Shown: positions 8,371 through 16,606 of the stretch, one piece after another | Layout of the letters: each line of letters opens with the position of its first letter | How positions within the stretch are numbered: position 1 is the stretch's first letter | Origin: Paenibacillus phytohabitans | Lineage (GTDB): Bacteria > Bacillota > Bacilli > Paenibacillales > Paenibacillaceae | Assembly: GCF_013141775.1 (NCBI RefSeq) | Contig: NZ_WHOB01000097.1 | Coordinates: forward strand, 186,001 to 250,000 | DNA: 64,000 bases | Direction: 5' to 3' | Position numbers and translations under genes: made by a program | The notes under the pieces: model-generated | The model's input: the letters and a program-made list of their open reading frames with translations, nothing else | Databases searched by the model: none | Told to the model about the DNA's origin: nothing

Positions 8371-8584
8371 CTGTCAGCAGAGTGGGGCGGACTGAGGCGG
8401 ACTGAGGCGGACTGAGAATCGCTTATTTTCCGAAATACCCCGGTATTGAGGCTGAATCGGACTGAGATTCCGTTATCTTGTTCATTGGAGTCCGAAATCA
8501 GGGGTAGCTGGTCATATAACGGAATCTCAGTCCGTTTGGCCTGTGAATCGGCCTGAATTGCTGAATTAGCGGAATCTCAGTCCG
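8371..8584. repeat. ~200-bp intergenic repeat, copy 1
   Basis: This lies in the 498-base gap between dnaJ and the converging protease gene. It begins GTCAGCAGAG and has three GGCGGACTGA units. It then has GGACTGAGATTCCGTTAT, whose exact reverse complement lies at about 8516-8533, and a further GCGGAATCTCAGTCCG at about 8569-8584. A second copy with the same order of blocks is at 37018-37210. There are no coding features. The remaining part of the gap (8585-8680) shows nothing recognisable. Confidence 0.85.
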
Positions 8585-8680
8585 AAACAGCGGCTGATGG
8601 GGTTATAATGGTCTCCGCTAGTGGGAAGTAAGATCTACGGGCACCAAGTATAACAAATTGATGTACTGTCTGTGCACAAT

Positions 8681-8724
8681 AAACGGCGGCAGCATCCCCA
8701 AATCAGGATGCTGCCGCCGCTTTA
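8681..8724 (-). terminator. Terminator of the SLH protease gene
   Basis: Perfect 14-bp stem (8684-8697 with 8706-8719). On the minus strand the T-rich TTTATTG follows it. Confidence 0.8.
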
Positions 8725-8759
8725 GTAAAGCATATTAGTTACGATACAGATTACTTGTC

Positions 8760-11700
8760 TTACTGTTTACGCAGATCTTCGAGCACACGCTCCAGGATGA
8801 CAGCAGCCTGGGCACGGGTCAGGGTACCTTTCGGGTTAAAGGTGTTGTTGCCTACACCTTGGAGGTAACCTTTGCTTACTGCATAAGCGATTGCGTTCTT
8901 GGCGTTAGCCGAGATATAACCTGCATCCTTAAAGGTCAGCGCAGAGGAAGTGACATCGGCACCGAGTGCCTCAGCCAGAATTACCGCTGCTTCTTCGCGG
9001 GTCAGGACATCGCGGGAGCCGCTTTCCTTGATGTGTGTTGTCCAGGTGTCACCTTTGCCGAGCAAACGGTCGAACAGGGTCAACAACTCGGCCTGATTCA
9101 GGCTGTCTGCAGGCTTGAAGCTGGCGGTAGTTCCTTTACCGGCTACGATACCGTGAGCGGCAAGAACTTCGACAGCATCCTTGGCCCAGTGTGTACCGAT
9201 ATCGGAGAAGCTGGTATTACGGGCGGCAGCAGTGTAGGTGCCGTCACCGGTAATGCTGAACTGCAGAAGGCCGTCTGCAGGAATGGTGCCTGGCTGCAGA
9301 TAACTCCATGAGTTTTCTGCAGACTCTTTATAAGCCCCTGTCTTGCGGACATCCTTCAAGCCGTCAGGGTTCAGGGCAAGCTGTACAAATACAGGCTTGC
9401 TTGTGGTCCAGCCGTTCTTGAGGGTCAGTGAGGAGGAGCCGATATCAATACTTCCGGTACTGCCGCTTAGCGGAGCGGTATCTGCTTCCTCATGCAAACC
9501 GAGTGTGACGGTTAGGCCACTGGCGGTAATGAAGTCCGGAAGTGTGCCAGCCGGAATAGTTAGGGAGAATCCCTTGCCGTTCAGACTGAGTGCACTTGCG
9601 GAACTCTTCAGCTTGTCCGCCTGGGCAGATGTGAGCACAATGCTTACTTGTCCGTATTTGGAGAAGTCTACATCAGTGATGCTCAGTACGACATTGTTAT
9701 TCACCGCACTCTTCAATGCAGCATCCAGAATGGAGTCGGAAACAGCCAGGCTCGCTGTAGGCTTACCACCTGCAGGATCAGCTGTTACAGTAAGCTGTCC
9801 GGAAGTCGCAGTAGTGCCTGAAGCTGCTGTTGGTGTAGTTGGAGATGGTGATGGATTACTTGAACTTGATGATGGTTCTTTCACGACAACACTCACAGTG
9901 GATGAACCTGCCGGAATTGTCGCCGAGTAATTGTCGCTCCAAAGCTTGATATCCGATAATTCAAAGGTATAAGTTCCGGCTTTAGTCGGAGTAAATGTGA
10001 ACTGTCCTAAGGATCCGGTACCAATTCCATCGTAAGCTCCGTCTGTTACATGCACGCCATACTGCTGGACATCGCGTCCGTCCTCCAAATGAATCAGGTT
10101 CGTATACTCAGGCAACGGTACACCAGGGAAATGAGTTTCCTGATAGGTTGCCAGTTGTACGCTTGACTTGATATTTGGCTGAGCCAGGCTATTGCTGTAG
10201 AGCAAATTGAAAGTGGCTCCGTAGATACCGTACACATTCTCAGTTACGGAGAAGCCGGCATCAATGGTGATTGAAGTGCCCAGCTCAACAGTTGCACTGG
10301 AAGCTGTAGGTGAGACCGTTGCAACTGTCTGATTTGTGTTGTAGCGCAGAAGCTGAGCATAATCGAGCCAACCGTTTGATGCGTAATCGTAAGCGTACAG
10401 ATAGAACTGATTCAAGCCCTCGGTCAAAGGAACCTCAATTTCAAAGTAACCGTTGGAATCAATATAGCCATCCGCTTCTTTTACAGTACCATCTGGTTCT
10501 TCATAGGCTGCAGATACTGCAAGCAGTTCATTCGGATCCGTCTGTTCATCGATAAGCTCGAACATCAGATCGTAAGCAATGACACCGCTAATGGTTGCAC
10601 TTCGCGGTTCCTGCTCGTTCGTCCGGGCGTGCTCCGTTATGGTTGCACCGCTGACTTCCGGTGCTTCCCGGTCAATAATAACAATAGCAGACAGGTCATC
10701 GAACCGGGTCGTTCCGCCGTCTAGGACAGGGGTTATGGAATATATGCCGTCAGGCAATACATAAGACTCACCCTGAACATCAACGATGCCAGTCCATTCC
10801 GGTTCTTCATAGAGGCCCGGGTAGAATTTCTGCCCTGTGGCATACACATCTCCGACAACGGTTGTAGAACCATCCAGTGAGACAACTTCCAGCGCAAGGT
10901 TTTCTACCGTTTCATTTACAGAGAAGGTCAGGTAGGTGCTCTCCAGAAGTCCATCACCGTTAGGTGAAATGAACTCGAAATTCTCTGCACCGACTTCGAA
11001 ATTCGTGATGGTATCAGGTTTGTACTGCGCACCTACTACCACGCTGAATGGCAGTGTCAGAGTCTCTGTACCTGAAGTTAGCGTCAGTACACCTTCGTAC
11101 TTTCCGCTTAGAGCCTCCGCATCTACCGTTAGCGGTACCTGGAAGTAATCATCTGCTTCAACAGAGGTTTCAAGATTTGCGAACTCAATACCTTCATGGG
11201 ATGAAGTACGCCATTCCACATCAATATTGAAAGTGTCAGGTTCCCCAGTCAGGGAGTCTACATACACGGTCTTAGTCACAGTGGACGGCGAAGTCACCAG
11301 TCCGAAGGACAAGGAGCTTGTGTCATAGTTAACCTTAGGTATTTCGGTTTCCGGACGTTTGGTATCAAGCACCTCCGGAACACGGGCGATGGCAGTAGCA
11401 CTAAGTGCTTTTGGCAGATCAATCAGCCCGGCACCCTGCTCGTATACACTGTAATATTTATTATTCCGGTCGGAAAGAGTCGTGGCATTATTGGCTAACA
11501 GGATTTTAACCTGGTCCGGAGTCAGGGATGGCTCTTCCCCGTTATCAGGAATGCTTGCGCTCAGCAGCAGCGCAGCTGCCCCGGCCACATGCGGGCTGGC
11601 CATACTGGTTCCGTTGAGCTTGGTATATCCGGTGGAGCTTTCCCAATCCGGTACGGATGAATTCACCCCGACACCCGGAGCCGTTACATCCGGCTTGATG

Positions 11701-13298
11701 GTGAAGTCCGGAAGTGCAGGTCCGCGCGAACTGAAACCGGCAATAAGGTTGTCCTTATCTGGACCAACTTCGAATGACAGCGTATTACGGCCTTCAGCCA
11801 GTTCCGCTTTGATCGCTTTGCCTTCGTCCTGGGTGATGCCGTAAGTAGGGACTCCGGTAGCATCAGTAGCAGCATTGAGATCACCTGCTCTGTTGTTAGC
11901 AATCAGCAAGCCGACAGCACCTGCTGCACGGGCATTTGCCGACTTGTTCACGAAGGTATTTGTTCCGCGGTCAACAATTGCAATTTTACCTTCAACATCT
12001 GCGTTCTTATAATCATCTACAGTTAGCCCGAGTCCGGCATAGACAACTTCCAAGCCGTTGGCTTCTCCGGGAAGTCCTTCTTCGGAAGCCTGGATACCAT
12101 AGACCGTCTGGGTAACACCCACCTTAATGAAAGTAATTTCGGCAGGGGTCGTAGAAGCGGCAACGGAAATGGTGCGGTGCGCACCGCCTGGTGTACCGAC
12201 GGTTTCCGCTTCGGGACCGGCGTTACCTGCGGCCAGTACAACGGTGACACCGGCAGCAGCAGCGTTATCCACTGCGATGGCATCAGGCGAATACTGCTGG
12301 TTCACATCTGAACCAAGCGAGAGGTTAATAACATCGGCACCGTCGGCTACGGCTCTTTCGATACCGTCAATAACGTCGTCCGTAGTGCCGCTTCCATATG
12401 GACCGAGCACGCGGTACACATAAAGCTCAACATCCGGTGCTACGCTCTTGATAATACCAGAGACGTGTGAGCCGTGAGCCGTCTCATAAGGATTGCCGTT
12501 GATTGGCGCATAATCGGAATCAGGCGCTGTCTCTGACGGATCGTCGTCACCGTCGACGACATCATACCCGCCTTTATAAATTTTCTCAAGGTACGGATGC
12601 GTACGGTCGATACCGGTATCGATTACGGCAACCTGGATTCCTTCACCTGTGATGCCATCCTCATTCAGTTCATCGGAACCGAAGATATCCCCGTTTCCAA
12701 CCTTTTCGGCAGCCCCGGCATCCTTAATGGTTTCGGTAAGAGTAGAGGCATCTGTTGCAGTTTCCAGCGCTTGAACCTTCTGGTTAGGGAAGACCGCCTT
12801 CACACCAGGTAAGGTCAGCAGCTTGTCCACTTGATTACCCGGCAGAGTCACAGAGTAGCCGTTGAATACCTCCGTGTATTCATGGCCGGTGGTTGCACCG
12901 AGTGCGGCGGCAGCGGCAGCGAAGCTGTTATGCTCTGTGCGGAGAATATTGCGCTGCAAAGCAGGTGCCTTACTCTTGGCGCCCTGGTTCTCAGCTACTT
13001 TGACCGGGTCGTTCTGCAATTGGACAATGAAAGTTACAGGCGCTGAAGTGGTGATGTTGCCCGCATAATTCTGCGGTTTGGAGGTTAATGCTGAAGTGTA
13101 GTTCTGGATGGATGATTTTAAGGAGTCCGGGGTGTTGCCTAACCTGGAGTTAAGCAGAGAGATATGATTCTTGAGATCCGGTGCTGCCGGTAAAAACGAA
13201 GTGCTGCTTGCGAAAGATGCGGAAGGAAGCAGAATGGAAACCGCTAGACTAAAACTTGCAGTGGCTATGCCAAATTTGCGAATGGAGCGTTTGAACAT
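8760..13298 (-). CDS. SLH-anchored subtilisin-like (S8) serine protease
   Basis: A 1512-residue secreted, cell-wall-attached protease. It has a signal peptide (about 1-30, ending SASFA), an I9-type propeptide (about 85-178), and an S8 catalytic domain with Asp227 (VIDTG), His275 (HGSHVSG), oxyanion Asn359 (AAGNAGP) and Ser565 (GTSMASPHVAG). A PA insert (about 390-505) lies between His and Ser. Fn3-like domains of the lactocepin type follow, then a cohesin-like beta domain (about 1000-1110), a Ser/Pro/Thr linker, and S-layer homology repeats from about residue 1363 to the end; the last repeat is clear and the others are more diverged. All catalytic residues are present. The ATG follows GGGGAGGATATTAA. 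The substrate is unknown. The domain order resembles Vpr/lactocepin-type enzymes. Confidence 0.93.
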   Translation of the reverse strand: MFKRSIRKFGIATASFSLAVSILLPSASFASSTSFLPAAPDLKNHISLLNSRLGNTPDSLKSSIQNYTSALTSKPQNYAGNITTSAPVTFIVQLQNDPVKVAENQGAKSKAPALQRNILRTEHNSFAAAAAALGATTGHEYTEVFNGYSVTLPGNQVDKLLTLPGVKAVFPNQKVQALETATDASTLTETIKDAGAAEKVGNGDIFGSDELNEDGITGEGIQVAVIDTGIDRTHPYLEKIYKGGYDVVDGDDDPSETAPDSDYAPINGNPYETAHGSHVSGIIKSVAPDVELYVYRVLGPYGSGTTDDVIDGIERAVADGADVINLSLGSDVNQQYSPDAIAVDNAAAAGVTVVLAAGNAGPEAETVGTPGGAHRTISVAASTTPAEITFIKVGVTQTVYGIQASEEGLPGEANGLEVVYAGLGLTVDDYKNADVEGKIAIVDRGTNTFVNKSANARAAGAVGLLIANNRAGDLNAATDATGVPTYGITQDEGKAIKAELAEGRNTLSFEVGPDKDNLIAGFSSRGPALPDFTIKPDVTAPGVGVNSSVPDWESSTGYTKLNGTSMASPHVAGAAALLLSASIPDNGEEPSLTPDQVKILLANNATTLSDRNNKYYSVYEQGAGLIDLPKALSATAIARVPEVLDTKRPETEIPKVNYDTSSLSFGLVTSPSTVTKTVYVDSLTGEPDTFNIDVEWRTSSHEGIEFANLETSVEADDYFQVPLTVDAEALSGKYEGVLTLTSGTETLTLPFSVVVGAQYKPDTITNFEVGAENFEFISPNGDGLLESTYLTFSVNETVENLALEVVSLDGSTTVVGDVYATGQKFYPGLYEEPEWTGIVDVQGESYVLPDGIYSITPVLDGGTTRFDDLSAIVIIDREAPEVSGATITEHARTNEQEPRSATISGVIAYDLMFELIDEQTDPNELLAVSAAYEEPDGTVKEADGYIDSNGYFEIEVPLTEGLNQFYLYAYDYASNGWLDYAQLLRYNTNQTVATVSPTASSATVELGTSITIDAGFSVTENVYGIYGATFNLLYSNSLAQPNIKSSVQLATYQETHFPGVPLPEYTNLIHLEDGRDVQQYGVHVTDGAYDGIGTGSLGQFTFTPTKAGTYTFELSDIKLWSDNYSATIPAGSSTVSVVVKEPSSSSSNPSPSPTTPTAASGTTATSGQLTVTADPAGGKPTASLAVSDSILDAALKSAVNNNVVLSITDVDFSKYGQVSIVLTSAQADKLKSSASALSLNGKGFSLTIPAGTLPDFITASGLTVTLGLHEEADTAPLSGSTGSIDIGSSSLTLKNGWTTSKPVFVQLALNPDGLKDVRKTGAYKESAENSWSYLQPGTIPADGLLQFSITGDGTYTAAARNTSFSDIGTHWAKDAVEVLAAHGIVAGKGTTASFKPADSLNQAELLTLFDRLLGKGDTWTTHIKESGSRDVLTREEAAVILAEALGADVTSSALTFKDAGYISANAKNAIAYAVSKGYLQGVGNNTFNPKGTLTRAQAAVILERVLEDLRKQ

Positions 13299-13601
13299 TT
13301 AATATCCTCCCCAGTAGTATTTGATTTTCATTACAGCAACCTTATAAACCGGTTCTCTCCCTTCCGAGTGGCTTAACTGCTTCGAAGAAAAATAAATTGT
13401 GAAAATTACATTTATTTTACAGTCAATTTACAGATTGGAATATACTACTTTAGTACCATATTACGGTAATGTGCTGAATAAATTGTCGAAATCCGATTAA
13501 TATACTGGGCTATTGAAAAAAAAGCATAAAAATGGCGTTGCCAAGACAACATAAACATGTACAACTAAGAGCTTGAATCTCAAGAGAGCGGGGATACGGT
13601 C
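13299..13601. other. Divergent intergenic region with protease leader
   Basis: This AT-rich gap holds the promoters of the protease (minus) and of the small gene at 13602 (plus). I could not define clear -35/-10 pairs. On the minus strand, the 55 bases at about 13330-13385 are much more GC-rich than their surroundings and contain short complementary segments (ACTC with GAG, AACC with GGTT), which suggests a structured mRNA leader. A TGTACAACTAA half-site of the TTGTA family lies at about 13558. Confidence 0.4.
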
Positions 13602-13958
13602 TTGGAACGATATATACTGGCGTACTTTAGGGCTCCGGAGGAAGCGGAAGGGGTCTCACGCAAGCTTCAGGCGCTGCGGGTAGAAGAGGTTTCCATTGAC
13701 AGATTCAGCAGATTTGGCGGAAGCGGGCTGCAGTCCGGAGTGAATCCGGTCACCGGCAATTTGGCAAGTATGGATTCCATGACCGCAGTCAGCGAGCATA
13801 CGGGCATCCTCTCTGCATCGCATACGAGCGGCAGCGGGATGAGTCACGGCGGGGATGGCGGACCGACAGGCAGAAATATTCTGCTGACTGTAATTGTAGA
13901 TTCGGCTATTTACGATCAGGCGCTGTCACTCATTGAGGAAGCCGGCGGGATGATTTGA
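13602..13958 (+). CDS. Small protein of unknown function
   Basis: A 118-residue protein that I do not recognise. The first 35 residues (ERYILAYFRAPEEAEGVSRKLQALRVEEVSIDRF) and the last 30 (ILLTVIVDSAIYDQALSLIEEAGGMI) read as beta-alpha-beta elements. They flank a flexible, glycine/serine-rich middle (about 38-88) with several His and Met. This resembles a ferredoxin-like or ACT-like fold interrupted by a loop, similar to small stress-response proteins of Bacillales, but this is inference. The start is TTG at 13602 after AGAGCGGGGA; no ATG is available nearby. A further small gene follows after 35 bases, suggesting a two-gene unit. Confidence 0.7.
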   Translation: MERYILAYFRAPEEAEGVSRKLQALRVEEVSIDRFSRFGGSGLQSGVNPVTGNLASMDSMTAVSEHTGILSASHTSGSGMSHGGDGGPTGRNILLTVIVDSAIYDQALSLIEEAGGMI

Positions 13959-13993
13959 TTGTCAGATAACACTACTTGGGAGGCTGATTAAAG

Positions 13994-14173
13994 GTGGACA
14001 GAGAAAACTCGAAAATTTTCTCCAAGACGGAAAAGTTGAAGATGCTCTATGAGGCAAAGGCAGAGGATGTTGAATTCTCAGCGGCTGAAGCGGACCACGA
14101 TGATATAGAGGCAATGGATCGCTCCCGGGAGGCTGATAAAAGACAGCTGGAGGAGATTCTGAAGAAGGAATAG
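13994..14173 (+). CDS. Small acidic helical protein
   Basis: A 59-residue open frame starting with GTG at 13994, about 10 bases after TTGGGAGG, and ending in TAG at 14171-14173. The product is highly charged (VDRENSKIFSKTEKLKMLY at the start, RQLEEILKKE at the end) and predicted to be almost wholly helical. It has no hydrophobic segment. I do not recognise it. The good ribosome-binding site, the position 35 bases after the previous gene and a downstream hairpin support a real gene. It may be cotranscribed with the 118-residue protein. Confidence 0.6.
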   Translation: MDRENSKIFSKTEKLKMLYEAKAEDVEFSAAEADHDDIEAMDRSREADKRQLEEILKKE

Positions 14174-14217
14174 CGGAAACCATCCTTATAATGTGAGTTT
14201 GATACTGTTGCAAAGGA

Positions 14218-14243
14218 TGCCCCACAGAAGTGGGGTGTTTTTG
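14218..14243 (+). terminator. Terminator after the small acidic protein gene
   Basis: Stem GCCCCAC/GTGGGGT with an AGAA loop, followed by GTTTTTG. Confidence 0.7.
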
Positions 14244-14293
14244 TGCGCAGCCGTGTATAATGAAGGGACATGCCAAACCGGGAGGGTACTGAA

Positions 14294-14668
14294 GTGGATA
14301 CTGTTATTTTATGGGTTGGACTGGCGTTGCTGGTTGCGCTGTTAACCTTCCTGAACCAGAAGCAAGTCTATTCTTCCAAAGTAAAAAAGGCTTACCGCGA
14401 GCTTCGGGAGCTTACCGCGAAGGTCCGCACCGGACAATCGGAGGCTGCTGATCTAGAAGGCTGGGAGACTTCACTTGCCGAAATGGAGAAGCACCCTAAT
14501 GAGTTCAATAAGCTGGAGAATGAGATCGGTCTGCGCCGGGCTTTCGTCCAGTATCTGGAGCGCCATTATCCCCAGGATGCCAGGCTCCCGGATCTGCAGG
14601 AAGCGGCTGCGTACCAGAAGGATAGTGTATGGGGAATTAAGATCGGGGATTACGGACCCAGAAAGTAG
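14294..14668 (+). CDS. Small single-pass membrane protein of unknown function
   Basis: A 124-residue protein. The N-terminal 20 residues (DTVILWVGLALLVALLTFLN) form a transmembrane segment. They are followed by a cytoplasmic, mainly helical domain (SKVKKAYRELRELTAKV and a second helix pair around residues 70-95). No known motif. The GTG at 14294 is chosen because GGGAGG lies 5' of it at a suitable distance; an ATG at 14270 lies upstream of that site. It sits alone between terminators. Confidence 0.65.
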   Translation: MDTVILWVGLALLVALLTFLNQKQVYSSKVKKAYRELRELTAKVRTGQSEAADLEGWETSLAEMEKHPNEFNKLENEIGLRRAFVQYLERHYPQDARLPDLQEAAAYQKDSVWGIKIGDYGPRK

Positions 14669-14736
14669 TACGGAATCTGTACATATGAGGTAGGCCACAT
14701 CGGTGATTTCTCACCAGACGCATAACCCCATTCTAA

Positions 14737-14783
14737 GAAAGATAGTCCCATTCTCCGCCAGCCGGGGGTGGGGCTTTCTGTAT
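14737..14783 (+). terminator. Probable terminator
   Basis: AGAAAGATAGTCCCA pairs imperfectly with TGGGGCTTTCT. The T-run is short. The gap around it (14669-14962) otherwise shows only a TATAAT at 14860-14865, without a good -35, as a possible promoter for the next gene. Confidence 0.5.
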
Positions 14784-14962
14784 AGATGGACCGTGACTGG
14801 CATCGGGAAGCCTTCCTTGTGCAGCTGCTTCATTTACGCTGATTTTTTTAATTCATTAATATAATCCAAACTGCCCGGATATCCGTTAATATGAGTAAAG
14901 CGAAGAATACCAAAACCAACAAAAAGCCGGATAAAAATTGAGATTTATAGGGAGTAGTCATA

Positions 14963-15874
14963 ATGGAGAATCTATCAGCCCAAGTAGTTACAGACGAACT
15001 GGTTGTCAAAGCTTTGGAAAAGAATCTCGCATTGATCCGATTTGATCTGGACCGCCGGGTAGCGTATGTAAATGAGGTGTTTGCCGGTTCGATGAAATAC
15101 AGGGTTGAGGACATGTATGGAATGCAGCACAAGGAGCTGTGTTTCCCATCTTTCGTGAACAGTCCCGGCTATGAGATATTCTGGGAGAACCTGTTTGCGG
15201 GCCGGAGTTTCCAGGATAAAATCGAACGGATGGACGCGGACGGGGAATCGGTCTGGCTTGAAGCCACGTATATGCCGGTGTTTGATGAGACGGATACGCA
15301 TGTCATTGGGGTGTCGAAGGTGGCGACCAATATCACGGGCAGACAGAATAATATGAACCGTGTAGTGGAACAGATGCAGGAAATGGCTGACAGCCTGAAT
15401 CAGCGTGCGGAAAAAGGAATTGAGCGCAGTCAGGATCTGCTGGTGAGTATTGATAAAATTGCCGAAGTCTCGAGCGAAAATACGGATACGCTGTTGAATT
15501 TGCAGACGCAGGCAGCGGCCATTCACGGCGTGGTGCAGACGATCCGTAATATTGCGTCACAGACCCACCTGCTTGCGCTTAATGCGGCTATTGAGGCTGC
15601 TCATGCCGGTGAGTTCGGCCGGGGATTCGACGTAGTGGCCAAGGAAGTACGCAAGCTGTCCGCAATGGTTCAGGATCAGATCACGGAAGTCCGCGACAGC
15701 GTCCAGGCCATCACAGAGGAAGTGGGAAGAATATCTAACGGACTTAACCTGGTTCAGGAGAATGTGGGTGTGAGCCAGCAGCAGATTCAGGTAGCCCTGA
15801 ATGAATTCACTTTGATTGCTTCCTCTGCGCAGGAACTGGACAATCAGGCGCGTGAAGTAATGAACATCGTCTGA
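14963..15874 (+). CDS. Soluble PAS-domain chemoreceptor-like signalling protein
   Basis: A 303-residue cytoplasmic protein. Residues about 18-130 form a PAS domain (ALIRFDLDRRVAYVNEVFAGSMKY through VFDETDTHVIGVSKVATNIT). The C-terminal half is a methyl-accepting chemotaxis signalling module with the conserved hairpin tip (SQTHLLALNAAIEAAHAGEFGRGF split across about residues 196-220, then VVAKEVRKLS). There are no transmembrane segments and no HAMP, so it probably senses an internal signal, such as redox or a bound ligand, and feeds CheA/CheW. The signalling hairpin is short. No chemotaxis genes are nearby. The ATG at 14963 follows TAGGGAGTAG. Proteins of this layout are common in Paenibacillus. 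Confidence 0.88.
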   Translation: MENLSAQVVTDELVVKALEKNLALIRFDLDRRVAYVNEVFAGSMKYRVEDMYGMQHKELCFPSFVNSPGYEIFWENLFAGRSFQDKIERMDADGESVWLEATYMPVFDETDTHVIGVSKVATNITGRQNNMNRVVEQMQEMADSLNQRAEKGIERSQDLLVSIDKIAEVSSENTDTLLNLQTQAAAIHGVVQTIRNIASQTHLLALNAAIEAAHAGEFGRGFDVVAKEVRKLSAMVQDQITEVRDSVQAITEEVGRISNGLNLVQENVGVSQQQIQVALNEFTLIASSAQELDNQAREVMNIV

Positions 15875-15984
15875 CGGTTGCTTTCTCCGGATACTGTTCC
15901 AGTTCCGCATAGAATTTCCTTTTACAGCATGTATCCCGGGCATTTACGTGGAGACATGCTTTTTTGCTTATTGTGAGTAGAAAA

Positions 15985-16023
15985 TGAACCTTTTGAAGCC
16001 CCCGGTTGTTATATAGGGTAGTC
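15985..16023 (+). promoter_or_regulatory. Possible ECF-type promoter of the sigma factor gene
   Basis: TGAACC-TTTT at 15985-15994 resembles the -35 element of ECF promoters (TGAAACTTTT class). It is followed after about 20 bases by TATATAGGGTAGTC. The spacing is looser than the usual 16-17 bases, so the exact -10 is uncertain. It would indicate autoregulation. Confidence 0.35.
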
Positions 16024-16048
16024 CAAACAAGAAAGGAGGCATGCTCAG

Positions 16049-16606
16049 GTGGGCAATAGGGAATTGTTCCAAACCTACAGTAAAGAGGTCTACCGGACCT
16101 GCTACTATATGGTGCACGATGCTGCCGATGCTGAGGATCTATGCCAGGAGGTATTCATTACCCTTTTCCGCAGCCAGTGGCAGAACATAGATCATTTGAA
16201 GGCTTGGATTATGAAGGTCACGGTTAATACCTGCCTGAATCACTTGAAACGCAGGAACAGCCTGCAGCAGAAGCTGATGGCTAATCTGCATTTGTTCAAG
16301 GGGAGTCCGGAGCCCCCGGTAGAGAAGCTGGCGGAGCAAAAGGAAACGAAGCTGGAATGGGCCGGATATATGTCCCGTCTTCCGGTGAAGATCAGGGCTG
16401 TGCTGACACTGCGGTATATGCATGATTTCAGTATGGATGAAATTTCCGGTATGCTGGCTATTCCGCTGGGAACGGTCAAATCCAGGCAGCACAAGGGGCT
16501 GCGCCTGATGAAGAAGATTCTTGAGGAAACGGGAGTTCAGATTATAGCTAAGGAGGAAGAGCCATATGGACAGAACCGAAGCACTGCTAAAGCGTCGCTT
16601 AAATGA
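16049..16606 (+). CDS. ECF-family RNA polymerase sigma factor
   Basis: A 185-residue sigma-70 family factor with only regions 2 and 4. Region 2 covers about residues 8-70 (core-binding DAEDLCQEVFITLF and the LKAWIMKVTVNTCLNHLKRR end). Region 4 covers about 110-160 (LPVKIRAVLTLRYMHDFSMDEISGMLAIPLGTVKSRQHKGLRLMKK, a helix-turn-helix). The GTG at 16049 lies after GAAAGGAGG. The 3' end overlaps the next gene, a DUF4179-type membrane protein, by 41 bases, which points to a sigma/anti-sigma pair with coupled translation. The signal is unknown; envelope stress is the usual assignment for such pairs. Confidence 0.93.
   Translation: MGNRELFQTYSKEVYRTCYYMVHDAADAEDLCQEVFITLFRSQWQNIDHLKAWIMKVTVNTCLNHLKRRNSLQQKLMANLHLFKGSPEPPVEKLAEQKETKLEWAGYMSRLPVKIRAVLTLRYMHDFSMDEISGMLAIPLGTVKSRQHKGLRLMKKILEETGVQIIAKEEEPYGQNRSTAKASLK

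Noticed and set aside
14880..14962. SigD flagellar promoter before the PAS-MCP gene
   Set aside because: A GCCGGATAA and a TAAA are present, but their spacing is about 26 bases instead of 15-16.
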